A stretch of DNA of 64,000 nt from NCBI GenBank assembly GCA_963817615.1, contig CAWFPH010000002.1:1984001-2048000 (forward strand), in the 5' to 3' direction. Each line of letters opens with the position of its first letter. Position 1 is the stretch's first letter. This stretch comes from FEN-1219 sp963817615. GTDB taxonomy: Bacteria > Pseudomonadota > Gammaproteobacteria > Steroidobacterales > Rariloculaceae. Made by a program: the position numbers and the translations under genes. Positions 50,197 through 57,332 of this stretch are shown one piece after another. A model generated the notes under the pieces. The model searched no databases. It had not been told where the DNA came from and saw nothing but the letters and a program-made list of their open reading frames with translations.

Positions 50197-51855
50197 TTAC
50201 GCGCTGCCGGTCCGCAGCACGTAGGCCGAGGTCGGACCCGGATAGATCGCGCCGTCGTCTGCGCCGACCTCCGAGTCGAGCAGCGTGTTCACCTTCGAGT
50301 TGAGCTCGAGGATCTTGTCCTTGTGCTCGTCCGGTCGGAACGCGAGGTTCACGAGCTCGTCCTTGTCGCTCGCCGTATCGTAGAGCTCGAGGTCGTTGTG
50401 CGCGACGAGCGTTTCGAAGTCGCGGGGCTCGTGATGCTCGCTCACGCGGAAGTAGCGGCCGAACTTGTAGCGGCCGTCGAACACACCGCGGATCAGGCCG
50501 CGCGTCAAGTTGTTCGGCGCCGGGCCGTTCGGGCCGAGTCCGCCGGCCGTGCAATAGTTGAGCAGAATGCCGCGCGTGTCGCGCACGGTGCGTGCGCGCG
50601 CGTCGCCGATGGGGCCGCGCAGGTCGACGCCGTGCAGATCGGGCCATTTTTCAGCGCGCTCCGCGTCGCTAAGGCCCGCGAAGCCGAGCAGCGTCGGTGC
50701 GAGGTCGATGCCGCCTGCGAGCGCGTCGGTCAAGTCGCCGCCGCGCACGTCGGGATGCCGCACGATCAGCGGCACGCGGATCGTCTCCTTGTAGATGTCG
50801 GGGCCCTTCCCGAGCATGCCGCCGTGCGCGCCCGCGAGCTCCCCATGGTCCGCGATCGTGAGCACGACCGTGCGCTTGGCGAGCCCGAACCGGTCGAGCG
50901 CATCGAGGAGCTCACCGATGTGCTGGTCGACGTCGCGGATGCAATTGAAATAGTAGTTTTGATACGTGCGCAGCTGAGCTTCGCTCAGCGGCCGCAGCAC
51001 GCGCTGCACCGCGGGCTTCGTCGAGAGGTCGTCCGCACGGTAGCTGCGCGGCAAATCAAAACCCCAGTCCTTCTCGTAGATCGGCGTGCCCGGCGGCGGC
51101 AGCAGCGGCGCGCCCGCGAACTGCCCGCCCTTGCCGCGCGCGTCGAGCAGCTGCACGTCGTGCGGGTTCACGAAGTTCACGGCGAGAAACCAGGGCTTGC
51201 CTTGCGTGCTGCCGGCCGCAAACCGGTCGAGCAGGTCGACCGCCTCGGCTGCGGTCACGCCGTCGTGGCCGAAGCCGGCCCACGTGAGGCCGGTGTGCTC
51301 GCCGTCGCGGTTGTAGTCGGAGAATCCATACGGCTCGAGCGCGTTCACCGCATCGGGAAACTTGTCCGCGCCGATCTTCTGGTTGATCACGCTCAGGTGC
51401 CACTTGCCCTTGTAGGCCGTGTAGTAGCCCTGGGCGCGCAGCATCGTGCCGATGGTCGGAAAGCCTGGCGGCAGCTCCGGTCCGCGCGGCGCGGCCGGGT
51501 CGTAGACGCCGTACTCGCCCTGCGGGTTCGTGTACATGCCGGTCTTCTGGATATGCTGGCCGGTATAGAACGTGGAGCGCGACGGCCCGCACGGCGCCTG
51601 GTGCACGTGGTAGTTGCGAAAGCCCCGGCCCTCGCGCAGCAGCCGCCTCAAGTTCGGCAACGGCAGCTTCTCGGGCAGGTCGAGCCAGGAGCGCAGCTGG
51701 TCCATGCAGATCAAGAGCAGGTTCGGCCGCTCGGCGTTCGCCTGCGCCCGCGCGGCGCGCTCGATTCCCGGCAGCGCCGCGCCGAGCAGCGCCGCGCCCG
51801 CGCCGGCCGCGCCGCGCGCAAGAAACTGCTTGCGAGTGATCTTCTTCTCGTTCAT
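50197..51855 (-). CDS. Exported sulfatase (alkaline-phosphatase superfamily)
   Basis: Hydrolyses a sulfate ester in the periplasm. The 552 residues begin with a Tat-like signal (TRKQFLARGAAGAGAALLGA). RPNLLLICMDQLRSW supplies metal-binding Asp. The modification motif is QAPCGPSRSTFYTGQ: Cys89 in C-x-P-S-R would be turned into formylglycine. AYKGKWHLSVI and VVLTIADHGELAGAHGGMLG carry further active-site residues. The Cys-type motif can be matured by a formylglycine-generating enzyme, none of which is encoded in the window. GAGGAG precedes the ATG at 51853-51855. It lies 47 bp after the cytochrome gene on the same strand. Confidence 0.92.
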   Translation of the reverse strand: MNEKKITRKQFLARGAAGAGAALLGAALPGIERAARAQANAERPNLLLICMDQLRSWLDLPEKLPLPNLRRLLREGRGFRNYHVHQAPCGPSRSTFYTGQHIQKTGMYTNPQGEYGVYDPAAPRGPELPPGFPTIGTMLRAQGYYTAYKGKWHLSVINQKIGADKFPDAVNALEPYGFSDYNRDGEHTGLTWAGFGHDGVTAAEAVDLLDRFAAGSTQGKPWFLAVNFVNPHDVQLLDARGKGGQFAGAPLLPPPGTPIYEKDWGFDLPRSYRADDLSTKPAVQRVLRPLSEAQLRTYQNYYFNCIRDVDQHIGELLDALDRFGLAKRTVVLTIADHGELAGAHGGMLGKGPDIYKETIRVPLIVRHPDVRGGDLTDALAGGIDLAPTLLGFAGLSDAERAEKWPDLHGVDLRGPIGDARARTVRDTRGILLNYCTAGGLGPNGPAPNNLTRGLIRGVFDGRYKFGRYFRVSEHHEPRDFETLVAHNDLELYDTASDKDELVNLAFRPDEHKDKILELNSKVNTLLDSEVGADDGAIYPGPTSAYVLRTGSA

Positions 51856-51902
51856 CGGCTCCTCGCGTGGTGGGTGACGGTGCGAGCGGGCTACCGTGTC
51901 GT

Positions 51903-53297
51903 CTACTGCAGCATCGCCGTGATGTTGCGCTTCGGCACTTGGCCGACCGCGATCTTCGTGATCTCGCGCAAGCCGGCCAAGTCGATCACCGACACGTTGT
52001 TCGAGCCCGCATTCGCGACGTACGCAGTTTTGCCGTCGGGCGTGAGCGTCACCCAGTCGGGCGCGGTGCCCACGTCGACCGAGCCCAAGAGCTTGAGCGA
52101 CGGCAGCGCGTAGACGTAGAGCGCGCCGTTCAAGCGGCTGTTCACGACGAGCCGCGAGTTATCGGCCGATACCGCCATGCCGTGCGAGGTGTTGCCGCCC
52201 TCGAGCACGGGCTCCTTGCCCGCGCGGATCTTCGGCAGCTCGACGCGCTGCACTTCCTTGTGCTTCGCGAAGTCGACGACTGCAAAGCCGTTGAGGTTCG
52301 TGAGCTGCACGAAGATGCGCTTCGTCGCGCCGTCCTTGCCCGCCTCGAACGCCATCGGTCGCACGCCGAGGTCGAACACCATGTCCCAGGCGACCTGCTC
52401 GGTCTGCTGGTCGATCACGGTCATGCTGTTGCCGGCCACGGAGCCCGCCACGACCCACCGGCCGTCCGGCGTCACGTACGCGTTGTGGCCTGCTCCCTTG
52501 ATCGGAATGCTCTTCACGCGTTTCAGCGACGGGATGTCGACCACGTCGACCGCGCCCGGCGCCTGCGCGATCGCGACGTAGACGCGCCGGCCGTCGTGGC
52601 TTGCCGCGATGTTGTTCGGGTGGCCCGACAGCGGAATCCGGCTCGTCACGCGCAGCGTGCGCGCGTCGATCACGTCGAGCGTCGAGTCCGACTCGTTGCT
52701 CACGTAGATACGGCTGCCGTCGGGCGACGCCGCCGCGCCGTGGCCGACCTCGATGCCCGGTATCGAGCCGACGATCTTGTTGGCTGCAGGGTCGATGATA
52801 TCGACGTGATCGCCCGCGCTGTTCGTCTGCACGATGCGCGTGTGCAGCTCGGGGGCAGGCCCGGCGAGCGGCGCGGCGAGCGTCGCGCCGCGCACCCAGG
52901 CCGCGAGCGTCTGCCACTCGGGGTCGCTCTTCGAGGTCCAATGCTTGCCACCGTCGTGGTGCGGATCGCCGCCGGCTTCCTCCGCGAGCGGATGGCGCAG
53001 CAAACGGCTGTCGTCGGGATGGCCGGGTATCACGCGCGCGCTCACGATATCGAAGTTCGCGCGCGAGTCTGCGTCGTTCCAGATCGCCGCGTCGTCGGGC
53101 AGCGCCTTCAGCCGCATCGGCGTGCCGGCCGTGTGACACGTCACGCAGCGTGCGTTGCCGGGACGCTTCGTCGTGAAGATCGGCTCGATGCGCGCCTTGA
53201 AGAAGTCGTAGTCGAGCGTAGGCGCGCCGGACGGCTGCGCGAACGCAGGCGCACTCGATAGGACGAGCGCAGCCCACAGCCACCGCGAAAGGTGCAT
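51903..53297 (-). CDS. Exported cytochrome c fused to a YVTN beta-propeller
   Basis: A 464-residue protein. After a Sec signal (MHLSRWLWAALVLSSAPAFA) comes a small haem domain with CVTCH at residues 51-55 (NARCVTCHTAGTPMRLKALP). The remainder is a seven-bladed YVTN propeller: HGAAASPDGSRIYVSNESDS, HPNNIAASHDGRRVYVAIAQ, HNAYVTPDGRWVVAGSVAGN, PDWVTLTPDGKTAYVANAGS. The haem domain probably passes electrons to or from a partner bound by the propeller; this architecture is known from periplasmic sensors and dehydrogenase accessory proteins. The start ATG 53295-53297 has GGGGGGA six bases before it. Downstream lies the sulfatase gene. Confidence 0.88.
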   Translation of the reverse strand: MHLSRWLWAALVLSSAPAFAQPSGAPTLDYDFFKARIEPIFTTKRPGNARCVTCHTAGTPMRLKALPDDAAIWNDADSRANFDIVSARVIPGHPDDSRLLRHPLAEEAGGDPHHDGGKHWTSKSDPEWQTLAAWVRGATLAAPLAGPAPELHTRIVQTNSAGDHVDIIDPAANKIVGSIPGIEVGHGAAASPDGSRIYVSNESDSTLDVIDARTLRVTSRIPLSGHPNNIAASHDGRRVYVAIAQAPGAVDVVDIPSLKRVKSIPIKGAGHNAYVTPDGRWVVAGSVAGNSMTVIDQQTEQVAWDMVFDLGVRPMAFEAGKDGATKRIFVQLTNLNGFAVVDFAKHKEVQRVELPKIRAGKEPVLEGGNTSHGMAVSADNSRLVVNSRLNGALYVYALPSLKLLGSVDVGTAPDWVTLTPDGKTAYVANAGSNNVSVIDLAGLREITKIAVGQVPKRNITAMLQ

Positions 53298-53365
53298 GGC
53301 GAGTCCCCCCATTGTCGTCCGGCGATTATGCGCCGGAGGCTCGCGCGAGACTATGCCAAACGGCA

Positions 53366-53393
53366 GCCGGCGCTTCGGAATCGAAGCGCCGGC
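53366..53393 (-). terminator. Terminator-like hairpin after the GFA gene
   Basis: Perfect 12-bp stem GCCGGCGCTTCG with its complement and loop GAAT, 55 bp past the GFA stop and before the cytochrome start. No T-run follows on either strand, so it may act with Rho or merely protect the transcript end. Confidence 0.45.
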
Positions 53394-53447
53394 GTGCGGG
53401 GTCGTGCGGACGCAGCCGGACGAACGGGGCGCCGGCCGAGTCGATCG

Positions 53448-53879
53448 TCATTCCGCCAATACGATTCCGGACCCGCCCATCTCCTTCGGCATGTCCTTGA
53501 GCTTCGGCTTGCCGTCGCGGATCGGCAGCACGGTTTCCTGGTAGTTGACGTGCAGCGCCGCCTCGAACGGCAGGTCCGGCAGCATCGCGGCATAGACGTC
53601 CACGAGCCCGAGCGGCGGATGGTCGGTGTAGAGGTGGCCGCCGCAACGCGTGCACCATTTCCGGTAGCTCACCGGCGTCTTGTTGTAGGTGCCGATGCTC
53701 GTCGCGCCGCGCGTCACGCGCACGGCCGACGGCTGCCACAGCGTGAATGCATTGACGGGCCCGGCGGACCATTGCCGGCACGACGTGCAGTGGCAATAGC
53801 CCATGGCGGCCGGCTCACCGGATACCTCGAACTCCACCTCGCCGCAAAAACAACGCGCTTTATGAACCTTGCTCGGCAT
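53448..53879 (-). CDS. GFA family (CENP-V/Gfa) zinc protein
   Basis: A 143-residue protein of the glutathione-dependent formaldehyde-activating (Gfa/CENP-V) fold, usually a small enzyme or sulphur-chemistry protein. Zinc-binding cysteines: ARCFCGEVEFEV, MGYCHCTSCRQWSAGPVNAF, and YRKWCTRCGGHLYTDHPPLG. The C-terminus is less conserved. Its AGGAGA site is eight bases before the ATG. It diverges from the AraC-type regulator gene at 54002, so that regulator may control it; that is inference from position. Confidence 0.9.
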   Translation of the reverse strand: MPSKVHKARCFCGEVEFEVSGEPAAMGYCHCTSCRQWSAGPVNAFTLWQPSAVRVTRGATSIGTYNKTPVSYRKWCTRCGGHLYTDHPPLGLVDVYAAMLPDLPFEAALHVNYQETVLPIRDGKPKLKDMPKEMGGSGIVLAE

Positions 53880-54001
53880 CGCAGTATCTCCTGTAAAATT
53901 CGAGCGCTCTTCGGTAGGCGCGAAAGTCTAGCGACCGGCCACGGCCGCTCGAAATGACCGCGCGTCCTAAGTTCGTGCTCGATCGTCCGCGGAGACGACT
54001 G

Positions 54002-54961
54002 ATGGATGCGCTGTCGGATGTGCTGCGTGCGGTACGCCTTACGGGTGCGGTATTTTTCGACGTCGAGGCGACTGCGCCTTGGGTCGCCGAGACGCCGCCG
54101 GGCCGGAGCATCGTCGCCAAGATCTTCCCGAGCGCCGACCACTTGATTCCCTATCACGTTATTACGCGCGGCAGCTGCTGGGTCGGCGTCGTGGGGGGCA
54201 CTGCCGAACGCTGCTCGGCGGGCGATATCGTGATGTTCCCGCACGGCGATCCGCACGTGCTCGCGAGCGAGCCGGGTATGCGCGATAGACCGAACCTCGG
54301 CCTCTATCGCCGGCCTCGCGACCATGCCTTGCCGTTCGAAATATCGATGGGCGACGGCGCGGAGGCAGCGGTGCACGTGGTCTGCGGTTATCTCGGCTGC
54401 GATGCACGGCCGTTCAATCCGCTGCTCGCCGCGCTGCCGCGGATGCTGCGCACGAGCGCCGATGGCCCGCTCGCATCGTACATGCAGTTTGCGCTCGCCG
54501 AAGCCGGCACCCGGCGCATCGGCGGCGAATCCGTGCTCGGGTGCTTGAGCGAGCTGATGTTCCTCGACGTCGTGCGGCGCTATCTCGAGACGCTGCCGCC
54601 CGAGCGCACCGATTGGCTCGCCGGTCTGCGCGATCCCTTCGTCGGCCGCGCGTTGAGCGCGCTGCACCGCGACCCGGGGCGTGCGTGGACGCTCGCGGCG
54701 CTCGCGCGCGCGGCGGGTCTGTCGCGTTCCGCGCTGGCCGAGCGCTTCACGCAGTTCGTCGGTCGGCCGCCGATGCAGTATCTCGCGAGCTGGCGCATGC
54801 AGCTCGCGGCGAGCGCGCTGGCGCGCGGCGACAGCGTCGCGGCCGCCGCGAGCGGCGTGGGCTACGACTCCGAGGCGGCGTTCAGCCGCGCGTTCAAGAA
54901 GGCCGTCGGTCTGCCGCCCGGCGCTTGGCGGCAGCGGCGTGCGGCCGAGCGGGCGGCATGA
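54002..54961 (+). CDS. AraC-family regulator with cupin-like N-terminus
   Basis: A 319-residue transcription factor. An N-terminal cupin (AraC-binding type) has GAVFFDVEATAPWVAETPPG, IPYHVITRGSCWVGVVGGTA and GDIVMFPHGDPHVLASEPGM. The C-terminal DNA-binding part has two helix-turn-helix motifs: WTLAALARAAGLSRSALAER and SVAAAASGVGYDSEAAFSRA, ending FKKAVGLPPGAWR. The ATG at 54002 (MDALSDVLRAVRLTGA) is preceded by GGAGA and is preferred to one at 53954. The 120-bp gap to the divergent GFA gene is the obvious site of control. Ligand unknown. Confidence 0.9.
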   Translation: MDALSDVLRAVRLTGAVFFDVEATAPWVAETPPGRSIVAKIFPSADHLIPYHVITRGSCWVGVVGGTAERCSAGDIVMFPHGDPHVLASEPGMRDRPNLGLYRRPRDHALPFEISMGDGAEAAVHVVCGYLGCDARPFNPLLAALPRMLRTSADGPLASYMQFALAEAGTRRIGGESVLGCLSELMFLDVVRRYLETLPPERTDWLAGLRDPFVGRALSALHRDPGRAWTLAALARAAGLSRSALAERFTQFVGRPPMQYLASWRMQLAASALARGDSVAAAASGVGYDSEAAFSRAFKKAVGLPPGAWRQRRAAERAA

Positions 54962-55054
54962 CCGCGCCCGGGTTCGCTCCCGCGGGACCGCAGCCGGGTC
55001 GACCTGGATCAGACCGGATGCGGCGGTCGCGTCCGGCGCGTGCCCGCGTGCTCC

Positions 55055-57193
55055 TCAGCGCGCAGGCGCCGGCCCGTAGTGCGGCACCGGCAGGCCGTGC
55101 TCGAGCGCGCCCAAATCCGGCGCCTTGCCGGTGAAGCCGTCCGTCACGTTCGGCAGCACCGTGCCCGCGTCCACCGCGGCTCCGCCGGCCCGCAGCGAGA
55201 AGTCGAGCGGCGCGATGTCGTAGACCTTCTGCGGCTCGCGCAGATCGGGCTGCGGGACGTTCACGAACACGCCGTAGTCGACGAGCCGGCTGTGCTCGTC
55301 TTGGCCGGTGGCGCGCTGATAGGCGCGCAGCGTCTTGTAGCGGCGAGCGATCGGTGCCGCGATGTAGTCGGCAAGCGTGCCGAACGGCGGGGAGCTCCAT
55401 TCGAACGCGACGGCGGCACTCGGGTTCGGCCGGAAGCCGTTGTAGTCGGACGAGGAATAGTTCGTGAACGTGCCGACGTTGAATACGGCCTCCGCTGCGC
55501 CCTCGGCGAGGATCAAATTGTTCCGGAAGTGCACGTTCGAGGCCGGCCCCGGCGCGGCCACCTCGCCGATGAAGGTGTTCTGGTAGCAGAGCACGCCGGC
55601 CGGCGTCGACACGAGCTTGAGCGACCCGGATCCCGGACCGTGATACACGATGTTGCGGATGAAATAGACCGGTCCGCCGAAGATCGGCTGCGCGCTCAGG
55701 CCCTGCAGCGCGGTGTTCGCGCAGCGGTTGCGGAACACGCGGATGTTGCGGCCGCCGCCGTCGGTCTCGATGCAGTTGTCGCCCATGTTGGTGATGTCGT
55801 TGTCGTAGAAGTCGACCGACATCGGAAAACGGTCGGGGGTCGGATTCGGCGCGCCGTCCGGATTGCCGTACGTCGCGAAGTCGATGCCGTCGTGCCAGTT
55901 CGCGATATAGTTGCGCGTCACGACGTGGCCCTGGCCGTAGACCTTGATCGCGTACTCGGAATCGAGCCGCTCGGGGAAGCCCGGCAGCTTCTGCCAGAAC
56001 GCACCGTTCCAACCCATCATCTTGTCGGGGTCGTGCCGGCCGATGAAGACGTTGTCGGCGATGTAGAAATTCTTCGAGCCCGACCAGTCGTCGTGCACGC
56101 CCCGGCCCACGTTCTCGAGCCGAGAGTGCTTCAGCGTAAAGCCGGTCGCGCCGGCGATGTTCTTGATGCCGAGCAGGAAGGCGACGTTCGTGTTGCGAAC
56201 GGTGATGCCCTCGAAATAGTTGTAATTCGCTGCCATGAGGTCGAACAGGTTTTCCGCACCGTCGCCGTCGAAGATCACCTCGCCGTCGCCCGCGGCCTTG
56301 ATGGCGATCGGCCGCTCGGCGGTGCCGCTCTGCGTGAGGTAGTACGTGCCGTCGAACACGGTTGCGAGCGCGAGGTAGCCCGGCCGCGGCGCGCCGTTCA
56401 TGTAGTGATGGCGGTCGCTCAAATAGGTGCCCGCGTGGACGAGGATCGTGTCGCCCGGCTGCACGCGCGGCGGGTAGGCGTTCTGATAGTCGAAGTGCGC
56501 GCCGGCCATGTAATACGCGGCCATCAACCCCGTGAACGACGGCTCCTCGCGCGGCCCGTCGTAGTCGACCGGATACACGTGATAGGTCTTGCCGCCGGCG
56601 TAGGGTTGCGGCTCCGCGCGCGTATGTGCGCGCAGCGTGCGCACGGCTTCGCCGCTCACGCCATCCGGATCCTCGAGCGTGAGCCTGAGCTCGTAATCCG
56701 TGTCGGGCACGAGGTCGAGCACGCTGCCCGAGAACAGGTTCGGCGCCGTATACGAGAACGGGCTGAACGCGAAGGGACTGGCGCCGGAGGCCGGCACGCC
56801 CCGCGCGGCCCGATCCGGCGTCGCGGCGCCCGCGCCGGGAGCCGCGTTCGACGAAGCGCGCGCCGCAGCTTCGCGCGCGAGCGCGGCTGCGCTCTCGGCT
56901 GCGTTGCCACCCGGGACGAAGCTCGGGCCGCCGACGCGGCCGTTCACCTGCTCGCGCTGCAGCCGCAAGAGCGGCAACGCCGAGTGCCACGCGGATTCGC
57001 TCACGCGCCGATATTGCACCGCCACGCCCGCATTGCGGTTGTCGTCGCCGTCGATAGTCCAGTCGACGCCGAGTGACACGAGCGTCGGCGGCTCGAGCGA
57101 GATCTGCCCCGCGACGACGGCGTCGTCCGCAAGCGCGTGCCTCGCGCTCAACGCGGCGGCCACGCTCACTGCGGCGGCGATGACGTTGCGCAT
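55055..57193 (-). CDS. Exported right-handed parallel beta-helix protein
   Basis: A 712-residue exported protein. A Sec signal (RNVIAAAVSVAAALSARHAL) is followed by a fibronectin-like domain (LVSLGVDWTIDGDDNRNAGV, VLDLVPDTDYELRLTLEDPD) interrupted by a low-complexity Ala stretch, then a beta-helix of the pectate-lyase type: GDTILVHAGTYLSDRHHYMN, VIFDGDGAENLFDLMAANYN, YFEGITVRNTNVAFLLGIKN, FYDNDITNMGDNCIETDGGG. Such proteins cleave or bind acidic polysaccharides; no catalytic motif is clear. GGAGGAG lies nine bases before ATG. The sulfatase and this gene could both act on charged glycans, which is inference. Confidence 0.88.
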   Translation of the reverse strand: MRNVIAAAVSVAAALSARHALADDAVVAGQISLEPPTLVSLGVDWTIDGDDNRNAGVAVQYRRVSESAWHSALPLLRLQREQVNGRVGGPSFVPGGNAAESAAALAREAAARASSNAAPGAGAATPDRAARGVPASGASPFAFSPFSYTAPNLFSGSVLDLVPDTDYELRLTLEDPDGVSGEAVRTLRAHTRAEPQPYAGGKTYHVYPVDYDGPREEPSFTGLMAAYYMAGAHFDYQNAYPPRVQPGDTILVHAGTYLSDRHHYMNGAPRPGYLALATVFDGTYYLTQSGTAERPIAIKAAGDGEVIFDGDGAENLFDLMAANYNYFEGITVRNTNVAFLLGIKNIAGATGFTLKHSRLENVGRGVHDDWSGSKNFYIADNVFIGRHDPDKMMGWNGAFWQKLPGFPERLDSEYAIKVYGQGHVVTRNYIANWHDGIDFATYGNPDGAPNPTPDRFPMSVDFYDNDITNMGDNCIETDGGGRNIRVFRNRCANTALQGLSAQPIFGGPVYFIRNIVYHGPGSGSLKLVSTPAGVLCYQNTFIGEVAAPGPASNVHFRNNLILAEGAAEAVFNVGTFTNYSSSDYNGFRPNPSAAVAFEWSSPPFGTLADYIAAPIARRYKTLRAYQRATGQDEHSRLVDYGVFVNVPQPDLREPQKVYDIAPLDFSLRAGGAAVDAGTVLPNVTDGFTGKAPDLGALEHGLPVPHYGPAPAR

Positions 57194-57332
57194 CGTTTTC
57201 CACTCCTCCGGTTCGACCGTCGCACGACTCTAGCGCAACGCACCGCGGCGGTCATCGCGCGGCGCCGTAGCTCGGCGCGCACGGCACGTTGTACGATCGT
57301 TCGAGGAAGTTGTCGTTGCGGAATCGACCGTC

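Noticed and set aside
48224..50647. An N-terminal extension of about 190 residues on the M3 peptidase
   Set aside because: The extra part is Arg-rich shadow of the sulfatase gene; an ATG with GGAGG at 50065 begins the family-like sequence.
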